Below, one piece after another: positions 1 to 22,060 of a DNA stretch of 64,000 nucleotides. The stretch is taken from assembly GCA_934045075.1 (NCBI GenBank), contig OW203722.1, forward strand, positions 20,436,986 through 20,500,985, read 5' to 3'. The translations under genes and the position numbers were made by a program. Position 1 is the stretch's first letter; the number at the start of each line of letters is the position of its first letter. The notes beneath the pieces were generated by a model that was not told the DNA's origin, made no database searches, and was given only the letters and a program-made list of their open reading frames with translations. The DNA is from Yponomeuta sedellus. Its lineage: Eukaryota > Arthropoda > Insecta > Lepidoptera > Yponomeutidae.

Positions 1-178
1 TATGGTTGGTGTTAAATTTAGTGATATATCCACAAATTTCTTCACAATCTTACAGAATAATTGTGTTTGTTTTAGTGCTACGTGTATATTATGTGATGTT
101 CAAGATGTTTTTAGCCATATTTACGTTCATAAGTTGATCACTTTATGTCAAACATAACCTTCCATATTCGTTCTGCAG

Positions 179-11770
<11,592 letters not shown>

Positions 11771-11782
11771 TTTAAGTCTACA

Positions 11783-11788
11783 AATAAA
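11783..11788 (+). promoter_or_regulatory. Poly(A) signal of RpL27A
   Basis: AATAAA 12 bases after the RpL27A stop codon. This implies a very short 3' UTR, typical of ribosomal-protein mRNAs. Confidence 0.7.
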
Positions 11789-11907
11789 AAGTATAAAATT
11801 CCTTTCGCTTATTTTTTCTTTTACCTACTTACCTGACCCGATTAAATCTGGCATAGCTCCGATTCATTCATTAAACAATTTTTTTCCAATTGATGCAATG
11901 TTTATTT

Positions 11908-12110
11908 CAAATACTGCCTCGTTGATCTAATGGTTAACCAAGACTACTATGACAGGGATAGTGGGTTTGATTCCCACAGAGATGTCAGACACATGCCCAA
12001 GCGTACGTACGTAAACAAACACGTACGGTGGTCGTCAGTAAAAAAATACTTCAGTGAGGCGAGACATACATATTGCAGCTGCGGCCCATATTAGTGTCTG
12101 TGGAATAGTT
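11908..12110 (+). mobile_element. tRNA-derived SINE (GCCTCGTTGATC head)
   Basis: A tRNA-like head with A box TGATCTAATGG and B box GGTTTGATTCC, followed by an unrelated body with ACGTACG repeats. A divergent relative of the head recurs at 37945-38080. It lies just downstream of RpL27A. Confidence 0.7.
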
Positions 12111-12114
12111 TGAT

Positions 12115-12670
12115 ACGTAGTATCTTAATGTAGCCTGTGGTTGTGTACGTCCACACGGAGCGCACCAATTTGTGGAGCGCACGGCACGCACTGAGGCGGT
12201 GTTCGCACGCAACGATCGTAGGCGAATTCTTGCAAGGCGGCGACTGACAGAATATTCGCTCGATCGAAAGAGCCACCTTTAGCGTACACCCGAAGCAGAA
12301 CCATTAGCGACGCGATGTCTGTACACGCTTTTATAGATAGGAATATACATGATTACTAAGGTTTTGAAATGAAAGTGCGAGTCTGTTGGCATAGATAAGT
12401 TTGCATTTAACTTATACTTAAGACTGTTAATAGATAAGTTAATTAAATCGAGATTTTAAAAATAAGGATAATCCATCATATAAATTGAATCCTAATCTGC
12501 TATGACAACAGTAACATGATTATGAGAATATTTTTAGCATAAATGATGTTCTCTTAAGTTAAATCTTACTAACTACAAGAGGTCTGATTCCAGACCTTTG
12601 CTATTGCAAGTTTCGCAAACATACAATCTACAGTAATTGCTTATCAGAAAGCTTAAACTAACTTAAGTCT
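12115..12670. other. Intergenic DNA, no gene recognised
   Basis: Between the SINE and the hairpin. 12140-12300 is GC-richer, but no coding frame or named repeat could be supported. Confidence 0.5.
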
Positions 12671-12678
12671 AATTTTAG

Positions 12679-12767
12679 GGTGCATACAAGCTAGAGTATT
12701 TAATTGTATCACAACAAAGACTTGCAGTAAGTTCTGATACACATAAATGCTCTAGCCTGTATGCACC
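12679..12767 (-). repeat. 89-nt hairpin immediately after a stop codon (pre-miRNA-like or tiny MITE)
   Basis: The 33-base arms 12679-12711 and 12735-12767 pair at about 29 positions plus one G:U, around a 23-base loop. On the minus strand the hairpin starts two bases after the TAA of the 12770-14456 gene, so it would be the first part of that 3' UTR. TTTTA flanks both sides, so a tiny MITE with a 3-5 bp target duplication is an equal possibility. Confidence 0.75.
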
Positions 12768-12769
12768 TT

Positions 12770-14456
12770 TTACGTGTAAATAGTAACAGTATGTGTTTGA
12801 GTTATTTGTTGCTGTGGTGGTGGTGGTGGTTGAGTTTGGGTTTGAATTGCCTCCTGAGGTCTTGACTGTTTTCCCTTCTTTCTGGCTGCATCACTTTCAG
12901 CATAATACATACCAAGACGTGTCTTTATAGCAGCCAAAGCTGCCCCATTGATCTCATCGTGAAAAATGTTAGCATATCTCCACTGCTTGACAGTTGGTCC
13001 TCTCTTTTTCTCCTTTTTGACTTTCTTCTTTGATTCCCTTGGCAGTATCAATTCAGTTTCCTGGGTTATCTCAGTGGTTTGCAAAGGAGTCATAGTCATG
13101 GTGATGCCTTGCTGGGGCTCACTCTTTGTCTGAAGTAGAATGTAAGCAGTGGTTGGTTGTGCAGGCCTTGTTGCTGAAGTAGACTGGAGGAGTATTGGTG
13201 CATTCTGGGTCTGATAGTAATTACCAGGTGCAGCTGCAGTGGCCAATGAAGTTTGGTACTGATTTGGGAAGTAGTTTTCCGCTATATTGACAATAGGGTA
13301 TGGTGCAATAGGTGCGTAACTTGCCTCCTGCTGAGATACTTGCGCCTGCATTGGCTGCAGAGTTTCTGTCTGCAATGAAACTTCTAGATTCCTCTTAGAT
13401 TTTGGCATTGTTGCAGTTATGTTGTCTGGGTCAAAGGTTTTGATGTAATCTTTCCACATTTTGGAGATGTTAATTTCTAGTCCAGCTATCTTGTCGAGTC
13501 TTATGAAGTCTTTGAGGCGGTGTGTGTGCACCACAGAGTAAATATGGTTCTTGATTTGATCCACAACTCCTACTGGCAGTCGAACCTCTCCTGATCTCCT
13601 GTGGCTGTTCTTTCCACGATTGTCACTTGGGAACATGATGCCATCATCCATTTTCTTGCACAAAACTCTGACTTTTCGTTCGGTGATTGCATGAATGTTT
13701 TTGAAAGCTGTCTGACAAATCTGTGTCTCCCTGCCCTTCACCCTTACAAAATATTCAAAGGTGCAGGTTCGGCGACTGCTTGACTTTACTCTTTTCCTTT
13801 TAACATCTACTTGCCTCATTAGTCCAAATAAATAGGCATTTTGTTCATCATGACTCTTCATAGAGTAGAACCCTTGAAAAGTTTTGAGCCTTATATCCTG
13901 TGGGACTCTTTCGTAACATTTCCTTCGGCAATTGCAATCCGGCCCTGGCTCCTTTGCAGGCACAACCTTGCCGTTTGCATTGATATACTCGAGACCAGCT
14001 ATTCGCAACCGCTTTTGCTTCTGTTTGTGCCATTCTGAAAGGTTTATTATTGCATACTTAGTTCAATTTTGATTCTATTTGACAACAAAACAAGTATTTA
14101 CATATAGACGTAACAAAGCTAGTATGGGTAGCGAAGGCAATGAACCCAATTCAAATTTTTTTTTCAAGACTGGATTATGTAATTTCAAGCAAACTATGTA
14201 CTGAAACTCTCGTTTTAATATTTTCAAATAAAGACTTACGTATCAAGAAAGTAGTAAGAGTCAAAAAATGTATCGAATTGGCAACGGTCTTCGGCGATAT
14301 TGAGATACTTTCGTGAGATAAATCGAGCTAGGATATTGCATGCATTCCAGGTATAAAGACTACAAGCATACCTTCGGGATTTCGTGTTCGTTTCTTTACA
14401 ACTTTCCCGTTTTTAGTAAGTTTTATTTTTCGGTCATTGCTTGAGACATCCGCCAT
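12770..14456 (-). CDS. Uncharacterised insect protein with CxCRRKC motif, two exons
   Basis: Exon 1 is 14372-14456 (MADVSSNDRKIKLTKNGK...) and exon 2 is 12770-14034, giving 449 residues. The junction restores the segment NPEEWHKQKQKRLRIAGLEY. The order Lys/Arg-rich start, W and K/R block, CNCRRKC (residues 62-68), FQGFYSM, DVKRKR is shared with a large family of insect proteins of unknown role that I recall, often gene- or transposon-derived. The middle is low complexity (Gln, Thr, Pro). A basic patch SKKKVKKEKKRGPTVKQW lies near residue 370, and the end is Pro/Gln-rich. I expect a nuclear, possibly DNA-binding protein, but no function is shown. Kozak context around the ATG is good (AAAATGG). 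Confidence 0.82.
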
Positions 14457-14517
14457 TTTAGTATCGGAAACAAAAATGTTGACAGAAGAGAATATATACA
14501 CAGATTAATATAGAGAC

Positions 14518-15773
14518 TGTCAAACGCGAGTTTGATCATCATCACCCTTTGGAATCATTTAGATCTTTTACTTTGTCTCGACGAACTTATCAAAACTACT
14601 ATAATAGAAATTCTAAATTGCCCGTTACAGGATAGGAGCTGGACCCAGGCCACACTTCCGATCCGTCACGGTGGCCTGGGTATAAGAACGGCATCAAGTG
14701 TGGCCCTCCCGGCGTTCCTGTCCTCGGTTCATAGCACGATCGACCTCATTGGTAAAATTATTTCCCCGTCTCTTGGAGACGTAGAGGTCGCGTGCGTAGC
14801 TGAGGCCAGGAGTGCCTGGACCGACGCAGCCGGTCCGAGCCAGGTAATTCCAAAGATTCTGGGATCGCAAAGGCTTTGGGATGAGCCGCTCTGCATGCGG
14901 GTTCGTAAAGAACTCCTTGAAACTGCAGGCGACGACGCGGAGCGTGCTCGTCTCTTAGCCAGCTGCGAGCCAGAATCAGGCTACTGGTTGAGGGCCCTCC
15001 CATCGGCGAGCATAGGTACTCTCTTAGAGAGAACCACATTTAGTTTGGGAGTTAGTCTGAGGTTGGGAGCCAGGACTAACGAGCCACATCGCTGCCGCTG
15101 CGGTGGAGGCGTCGATGCGTTAGGTCACCATGGCCTGGCATGCTGCCGTAGCGCTGGACGTCTGTCTAGACACGCTGCCCTGAATGACATAATCCGTCGG
15201 GCTCTTGCCAGCGTAGGCGTGCCTGCAGTCCTGGAGCCCACTGGGATTGCGCGCGACGATGGCAAGAGGCCTGACGGAATGACTCTCATTCCATGGAAGA
15301 ATGGGCGGTCGCTGGTCTGGGACGCAACTTGTGTTGATACGCTTGCACAGTCCCATATCCATGCGACCGCCTGCCATGCAGGGGCGGCGGCGTCTAACGC
15401 AGAGTCGAACAAGAGGCACAAATATGCAGCCATAGGGCAGGGCTATATATTTGTGCCTTTTGGAGTCGAGACTCTGGGGCCATGGGGTCCGGAGGCGAGA
15501 CTCCTCTTTAAGGAGATCTCGTCGCGCCTAGTCGACGCTTCAGGAGACCCGAGGGCTGGTGCTTACTTTGGCCAAAGAATAAGCCTAGCCATACAGCGAG
15601 GCAATGCCGCCAGCCTTCTTGGTACTCTGCCGCCCGACAGCGATCTGGCTCAAATATTTTATTTAAATTAGAATGTTTTAGGTTTAGTTCCATTTTTATC
15701 ATTAATTATTACTATTATAAATATTTAAGCTATCATAATGTTTGTATAATATATAATTATATTGTCAAACGCG
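14518..15773 (+). mobile_element. LINE 3' part with restriction-like endonuclease, next to the promoter of the neighbouring gene
   Basis: TGTCAAACGCG occurs at 14518-14528 and 15763-15773 and is a plausible 11-bp target-site duplication. The enclosed sequence is GC-rich, unlike its surroundings, and codes for the tail of a non-LTR retrotransposon. The left border lies only about 62 bp upstream of the start codon of the divergently transcribed 12770-14456 gene. Confidence 0.65.
14532..15671 (+). pseudogene. LINE C-terminus: zinc finger plus restriction-like endonuclease
   Basis: A 379-codon open frame, truncated at its N-terminus. It begins its conserved part with WTQATLPIRHGGLGIRTA, continues with a CCHC finger (CRCGGGVDALGHHGLAC), and then has GKRPDGMTLIPW and LVWDATCVDTLA. 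The RPD...D spacing fits the PD-(D/E)XK restriction-like endonuclease at the C-terminus of R2/R4/NeSL/Hero-type LINEs. The RT core is missing, so it cannot act alone. The frame itself is undamaged, which suggests a young copy. Confidence 0.75.
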
Positions 15774-16119
15774 TGAAATAAATCATTCATTCAATAGGCC
15801 CAACCAAACTACAAAAGTTTGCGCAACACAAAGGTTGCAGAGTAAACTTGACAAGCACAACGTCACGATAAAGTTTTATCTCATTATTGGCCAGCGATAT
15901 CTTCCTTAATTTAATTTTCCGCGTAAAGCGAGATACTGCTACTCGACAATGGCGATGGATGGCGATGGCAATGGATACAGCGAGATACTCGATAAAACCG
16001 TAGACAGACGGATAAAACTTTTATACTGATCTACTCCAACTTATTAATTGTTCTGTGGTTCCCAGCCTACCTCAATCTGTCATCCATCAAAATTTGATTT
16101 GTAAATTATTCTCTGTGGT
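15774..16119. other. Intergenic, no feature recognised
   Basis: AT-rich spacer with a short tandem GGCGATGG-like stretch near 15950-15985. Nothing else is supported. Confidence 0.5.
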
Positions 16120-16128
16120 AAATGTGGT

Positions 16129-16949
16129 GCATAAAAAATTTTTAAATAAAAAATAAAAACCGACTTCTGCACCCTGAGGCACTAAAAACTTAGAACTAAT
16201 TTAAACGAATGTGATCTATAAATTCAAAATTCGTATATTTCTAGGTATTGTAGAAGGATATCTTGGAGTCGGTGCCCAAAATGTATGTGATGGTCTGGAA
16301 CTTGGCACCAACTCCAAGATATTGTTACGGGCTAGGGTTCTGGATTTGGATGTAAAACGCCAATGACAACTTCTTAGGATTTATTCACGCAGGGTCTGGT
16401 CTGCAGGTCTTCACGACACGAAGTCCACACGTAGATTCCAATCGCAGGTTCAATCGAAGTCCAATAGTATCGCTGAGGTCGTAGGTTATCGCTCGTATCG
16501 CAGGTATGTTCGCTCGAAGTTTACTCTTCGCTATTCCAAACGGAACTGACAGCGCGCCGCGGCGACCGCTATTTATATCCGCCGGCAAGGATTCTAGAAC
16601 ATTCAAGTACGTACCTACACTCGGTGCACGCGGCAACGACTCTAGAACTTGTCAAAGAGATTTGAACCTTATACTAGTGGACATACGAGTCACTATTGCT
16701 TGCAGCGTTTTATTGTTTACTAAAACGCAGCATGCGGCGACTATTCGATAGGCTTCCAGAAGGCTCTATTCTAGATGGTTCGGGATAGGACCGCAACAAT
16801 ATCCTTCTACAATACCTAGAAATATACGAATTTTGAATTTATAGATCACATTCGTTTAAATTATTTCTACGTTTTTAGTGCCTCAGGGTGCAGAAGTCGG
16901 TATTTATTTTTTATTTAAAATTTTTATTTCACGGTTTTTAGTGCATAAC
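16129..16949. mobile_element. Palindromic (fold-back) MITE split by a solo LTR
   Basis: Arms of about 125 bp containing AACCGACTTCTGCACC are inverted at 16155-16262 and 16799-16905. They join a central stem ATATCTTGGAGT...ACTCCAAGATAT. The 9-bp direct repeat AAATGTGGT flanks the unit (16120-16128, 16950-16958). A shorter relative lies at 36972-37070. Before the LTR inserted, the element would have been about 345 bp and nearly one hairpin. Confidence 0.75.
16323..16798. mobile_element. Solo LTR, 476 bp
   Basis: Starts TGTTACGG and ends CGCAACA (TG...CA), flanked by the 4-bp duplication ATAT at 16319-16322 and 16799-16802. A 4-bp target duplication fits Gypsy-type elements. No gag or pol is present, so this looks like the product of LTR-LTR recombination. 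Confidence 0.75.
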
Positions 16950-17236
16950 AAATGTGGTTTTATACGCGTGCCTACAATATGTTTTTTTTATTATTTTTTA
17001 TTTGCTTCATAGGCATTCAATTAGTAACTGCATTCACGCGCTCGGTTTGGACATTTGTTATCTTGGCCTTTGCTAATAAATCCCCTGTTTGATCGAAATA
17101 TATTTGCCCGAACGCCCCTTCATCCTCTCCAATGTTCAATCGAGCGCAACATTCCTTTCTCAATTCTAGTCTCATCTATTTTAGTTAACATGTTTATCAA
17201 AACGCTCGTACCTACAGTGATTTTGATTATTACAGT

Positions 17237-17545
17237 GATTCCGAGTGATTGGAGTCAATCACTTGGATTAAGCAATAACAGGCGCGGTCAGGTACAGGAT
17301 GGGTGAGCGTCCTGTGACTACCGCTAATAGCATTTTTCCGATCGCTTCCGTGCTTCGCAAGGCACGTTAAGCCGTTGGAGCCCTCTGTCATATAATGGCA
17401 GTCGTTAAGGCATGCCAGAGAGCAAGGCCCGCCACTGTCTTACAATCCTCCACCAACTCCCGTGGTGAAGAATGGCCTAACCTTCCTGCGATGCAGGAAG
17501 AGACCGGTGCCCCAGAAGTGGAGACATATAAGGGTTGATAAAGAA
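17237..17545 (+). mobile_element. 5S-rRNA-derived SINE, copy 1
   Basis: The first ~90 bases track the 5S rRNA internal promoter: AATCACTTG, TTAAGCAA, AGGCGCGGTCAGGTAC, GGATGGGTGA. The body holds GCATTTTTCCGA, TTCGCAAGGCACGTTAAG and GTGGTGAAGAATGGCC, and ends GGAGACATATAAGGGTTGATA. A second long copy is at 46738-47045, with fragments at 38080-38440, 54437-54600 and 61420-61505. Confidence 0.8.
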
Positions 17546-17629
17546 CGAACGTTTATCAAAACACTACTAAGTTATTCCGTGAAGACACTTTTTTTACGTA
17601 CCTACATGGCCTTTGCATCTACGTAATGA

Positions 17630-17985
17630 TTTGAGAACGTTGTGGGCTGAAAGAGGATGTAGCGACTAGAATTAAAAAAATAATTTTGCGTTGGTTTGGA
17701 TATGTGGAGAGGATGAAGGAAGAAAGATCGACGAAACAAATATATATTGCGAATGTGATTGGAAGGGCTGGTAAGGGACGTCCCAGGTGGACATACATCG
17801 ACCAAATAGGGGATGTATTAGCAAAGGGAAACATAAAAAGTACCCGGAACCGGCGTGCGTGCATGCAACGACTTATGAACGTTGATGAAGCGAAGGTGAT
17901 CTGTCAGGATCGTGGCAAGTGGCAGTGCCTACCCCTCTGGGATACAGGCGTGAGGTTATGTATGTATGTATCTTCGTAATGAGAT
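17630..17985 (+). mobile_element. RTE-clade LINE 3' end with TATG-repeat tail
   Basis: Encodes ILRWFGYVERMKEERSTKQI, then GRAGKGRPRWTYIDQIGDVL and ACMQRLMNVDEAKVI, the conserved C-terminus of insect RTE reverse transcriptases. It ends in GTATGTATGTA. Other copies of the same tail: 34145-34820, 59500-59815, 30525-30605 and (minus) 58880-58990. Confidence 0.8.
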
Positions 17986-17989
17986 GATT

Positions 17990-18295
17990 TATCCAGCGTC
18001 CAGTGGCACCTTCATTTACACAAGACTGGCAAAGGGACTAGTCGGACGCTGCAGTGCCCGGGAGATTGTTTATTTTTTACATAAACCTTAATTTATTGAT
18101 TTTGATAATAAACATGAGACGTATCTACTAGTTATGCCCCTGAGGTCGAGATAAAAGGAAAGATGTTTCAAAAGTTTTTAGGTAAAAGGATAGAAAATAT
18201 ACTTAACTTAAAAGTAAATATTTTACGGTGTTAATAGCCATTTGTGTGGAATTTGACAGATGATTGGTATGACAGCGAAATTAAATACTTTAAAA
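17990..18295. other. Intergenic, no feature recognised
   Basis: AT-rich spacer between the RTE tail and the SINE composite. No coding or repeat signal is supported. Confidence 0.5.
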
Positions 18296-18591
18296 AATCT
18301 ATTTAGAGGCTAAAAGTTCCACCCATGCCGGGACGACTGCCAATGTTAGTGGAACTTCGAACCTCTTTACAATACTCTCTGTATTATGTACAGCTCAGTT
18401 AGCTCAGTTGGGAGAGCGCTGGCACGGTTAGCCAGAGGTCGTGGGTTCGATACTCGCGGCTACAAGTGTTGCAAATTACGTCAGCCAGATTTCGCTGCCT
18501 GTACGTAATACTGAGAGTATCTTAAAGAGGTTCAAAATTTCACTGATGTCAGTAGTCACCCATTAGCTCAGTTGGAAGAGTGCTGGCATAG

Positions 18592-20130
18592 TTTTTTTTT
18601 TGCACAAGGTATTGCCACCGTTGATATCGTGGCAACCTTTAAGTCGATTTATTATAAAAAATATTGTCAAATTCCATTATGGGTATAAAATAACTTCAAT
18701 TACACAATTAATTAAATTATTGGTGAGTAAACACAATTACATTAAAATATATACAATTCAATTACTCAATGATAAAATAAGACATCAAATATTCAAGTTA
18801 AGCACAAATAATCCTTATCTTAACTTAATCTAATGGGTATAAGTGTTGCGCTTATATTTTTTTTTTTGGCAATTTTCCACTCTTGTCCTTTTTGCTTTTT
18901 CATGTCTTTTATTGTTTAATTTAATTTATTTTAGTTTAGTTTTATATTCTTTTTTTTTTTGTAATATATATATATATTTCGTATATTTCTTTCTTTCTTT
19001 TTTTTATAACCCATTTACATAATTGAATTAACTAGGAATAATAGAACTAAGACCACATAAAGAAATTAAAATAATGTTACCCCTTTTTTTAAGTTATAGA
19101 TATAATATCATAAAATATAAAGTTTCATGTTTCACCCCGACGCCTTTTCTCTGTCTACTCCGACGAGTAGTCACAAGCAAGGCGCCGGGGTACAATATTA
19201 AAATAATTAAAACTTAAATTATTGCCTCACTTAAAGCAGGCCTCCGCTCTCGCTCGGCCCGACCATAACTAAATTTAAAAAAATCATAACAGTTTAAATG
19301 GTACTTAGCTCGCCCGGGTTATACCCGGCCCCCATTCGCCCTTGAGGCCGCGCGCACGACCCCCAAGGCGAAGGCAAGGAAGGCTTCTCGACTATCGGAG
19401 TCAGCCATAAAGGCGGCGAACGCCTCGCACCTCACCGCTCTTCCCAGACGTATTTCGCAATCGGCCCTTGCAGCTCCAAAACGGGGACACTCCTCCAGCA
19501 GGTGCTCCAGCGTTTCGGGAGTCACGTCATCGCAAATGCATGACGGACTCCCCGCGAGCTTGAACCTGTGGAGGTACGCTCGAAAGCCGCCGTGCCCCGT
19601 AAGGAGCTGCGCCTTGGCATTGCACATCGTGAATTTGCCAAGGACTTTGTGGGCCGATGCGACGTCCGGGAAGAACAGCGAGGTGACGCGGCCTGTGGCA
19701 GACTCGCTGTAGCGGGTCTGCCACTTTGCCACTGTCTCCGTCTCACCTGCAGTTTTGCGTGTGAGACGGGATACAGGTCGTAGGCTGCCGCGTCTTTGCG
19801 AGACAACGCCGCCCTCTTGGCCAACTCGTCCGCGCGTTCGTTGCCGGGGATCCCGACGTGGGCCTTGATCCAGTAGAACCGGATCAGGCCCTCGTTTTCT
19901 TGAATGTCCGCCAGCTGACCGTGGATCTTCACGACCAGCGGGTGTGTGGGCGAGGTACTCCTGAGCTACTCCAGAGCAGATCTGGAGTCGCTCAGAACAC
20001 TCGCCCTGATGGGAGCGGGACCCCCGGCAACGAGGTCGAGAGCCTTAGAGATCGCCACCATCTCCGCTTAGAAGACGGAGGCGAATCCCTCCAGCCTGAA
20101 CCCCCTGGTGCGGACCTCAGCGCCGCCCTT
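18592..20130 (-). mobile_element. R1-type LINE copy A in tRNA-like site (5'-truncated)
   Basis: The poly(A) tail is the T run at 18592-18601. A 3' UTR follows to about 19318 and contains the conserved block GGCGCCGGGGTA near 19183. The copy stops at 20130. GCTGGCATAG flanks it at 18582-18591 and 20131-20140. It matches copy B closely but is shorter. Confidence 0.88.
19319..20130 (-). pseudogene. R1-type ORF2 C-terminus, copy A, frameshifted
   Basis: Same protein as copy B (RNase H end, then WQTRYSESATGRVTSLFFP, LTGHGGFRAYL, CDDVTPETLEHLLEECP). It carries a one-base deletion near 19731 relative to B, plus stop codons in the LELLRS and VFQAE positions. It is therefore not functional. Confidence 0.85.
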
Positions 20131-20140
20131 GCTGGCATAG

Positions 20141-22060
20141 TTTTTTTTTTTTAATAAGGTTACTGCCACCGTTGATTACGTGGCAACCTTGTTGTCAGTG
20201 GATTAAAAAGTAGTATATTAAAATTATTATGTATAAAGTTGGTCTACTGTTGGTCTCTATTACTATATATACACTTTTAATTAGTATTAATTTGTTGTAT
20301 TATCCTAGTTTATGCTAATGTAGGTTTAACCTAATGGGTCAAATTTTAACGTTTTTTTTTTTTCATGTTTTTCTCTTTTGGTATAATATTTTTTTTTTTT
20401 TGACATTTTTTTTTTTCTTTTGGCTGCTTATTTTTTTTTTATTTTCTTTTTTTTTTTAATTAATATTTTTAGCCCATTTACAACATTAGCATCAGAGTAT
20501 AATAGAAACTGATAAAATTTAAAAATTACGTGTAAACAATAAAAAAAAAGATTTAACATTAAAACGTACAGTTCCGGATTTTTCCCCGGCAAGCAAGTAA
20601 ACACAATTAAAACAAACAAATTATTAATATGTACAAAGAAAACGGTTAAAATTAAATAAAACAATGTGAAAATTCATTAAATTTAAAATTTAAATTAACA
20701 AGTTCGTTCGTTTTCACCCCGGCGCCTTTTCTCTGTCTAATCCGACGAGTAGTCACAAGCAAGGCGCCGGGGTATAAAATAATGGCACTTAAAATTAGAA
20801 TTATTATAAAATATTGTAAAAAGTCAGATCAATAAAAACAGTCACCATCTAGCTCGCCCGGGCTAAAACCGGCCCCCATTCGCCCTTGAGGCCGCGCGCA
20901 CGACCCCCAAGGCGAAGGCAAGGAAGGCTTCTCGACTATCGGAGTCAGCCATAAAGGCGGCGAACGCCTCGCACCTCACCGCTCTTCCCAGGCGTATCTC
21001 GCAATCGTCCCTTGCAGCTCCGAAGCGGGGACACTCCTCCAGCAGGTGCTCCAGCGTTTCGGGAGTCACGTCATCGCAAATGCATGACGGTCTCCCCGCG
21101 AGCTTAAACCTGTGGAGGTACGCTCGAAAGCCGCCGTGCCCCGTAAGGAGCTGCGCCTTGGCATTGCACATCGTGAATTTGCCAAGGACTTTGTGGGCCG
21201 ATGCGACGTCCGGGAAGAACAGCGAGGTGACGCGGCCTGTGGCAGACTCGCTGTAGCGGGTCTGCCACTTTGCCACTGTCTCCCGTCTCACCTGCAGTTT
21301 TGCGTGTGAGACGGGATACAGGTCGTAGGCTGCCGCGTCTTTGCGAGACAACGCCGCCCTCTTGGCCAACTCATCCGCGCGTTCATTGCCGGGGATCCCG
21401 ACGTGGGCCTTGATCCAGTAGAACCGGATCAGGCCCCCGTTTTCCTGGATGTGCGCCAGCTGGCCGTGAATCTTCACGGCCAGCGGGTGTGTGGGCGAGG
21501 TACTCCTGAGCAACTCCAGAGCGGATCTGGAGTCGCTCAGAACACTCGCCCTGATGGGAGCGGGACCCCCGGCAACGAGGTCGAGAGCCTTAGAGATCGC
21601 CACCATCTCCGCTTGGAAGACGGAGGCGAATCCCTCCAGCCTGAACCCCCTGGTGCGGACCTCAGCGCCGCCCTTCCACAGTGTGACCGCTCCCCCCACC
21701 TTGCCCCCGATCTTACTGCCGTCCGTGTAGGCCCTGGGCCAGTCGTCGGGCACCTTACTGAGCTCCTCCACGCTGGCCACCTCCTCAAACTCCACCGGAG
21801 TTCTATGAGCGGGGTGTGCCAGCGTGAACGGGCTGCATCGGTGCTCGACTTCCCGGCCCGGGAGCGGGGCGAAGGGCCTCCCCCTCTTCAGCTCATAAAG
21901 TTGAAGGGCCTCCTCGGCCCTTAGGTCGAGGGGGAGGATCCTTGCCAGGAGGACGGCAGCAGTGAGGGAGGTGGTGCGATGGGCCTTCGCAATGCGGATC
22001 GCGAAGGCCCTGGTCACCCTGTCGAGCACGGCCCTGGGGCCCGCACGTTGCGCGACAGGC
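20141..22060 (-). mobile_element. R1-type LINE copy B at the same tRNA-like site
   Basis: The poly(A) tail is the T run at 20141-20152. A 3' UTR with the same GGCGCCGGGGTA block runs to about 20862, then coding sequence to a truncated 5' end at 22060. GCTGGCATAG flanks it at 20131-20140 and 22061-22070. It therefore shares one duplicate with copy A. Confidence 0.88.
20863..22060 (-). pseudogene. R1-type ORF2 C-terminus with RNase H, copy B, frame open
   Basis: About 400 open codons lacking endonuclease and RT core. RNase H acidic residues are present in order: AYTDGSKIGG, VFQAEMVAI, LSDSRSALEL, GNERADELAK. The tail has WQTRYSESATGR, LTGHGGFRAYLHRF and a Cys/His cluster CICDDVTPETLEHLLEEC, typical of R1-clade elements. 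The frame reads into the flanking SINE, so this is a remnant of a longer protein. Confidence 0.85.

Noticed and set aside
2..4. ATG followed by GT as the definite RpL27A start exon
   Set aside because: Would fit a start-codon exon, but the donor (GTTGGT) is weak and the sequence upstream is outside the window; left as a candidate only.
15120..15433. Minus-strand open frames opposite the RLE-type LINE
   Set aside because: Shadow frames of the GC-rich coding strand, with no recognisable motifs.
18391..18463. Possible genuine tRNA genes here and at 8024, 11908, 27480, 37325 and 41080
   Set aside because: Each tRNA-like module is followed by a shared SINE body or tail, recurs in many copies, and shows imperfect stems. 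They are SINE heads, not functional tRNA genes.
21403..21924. Open frames on the plus strand opposite the R1-type LINE
   Set aside because: They mirror the GC-rich RNase H coding sequence, lack any domain, and occur in parallel in copy A.
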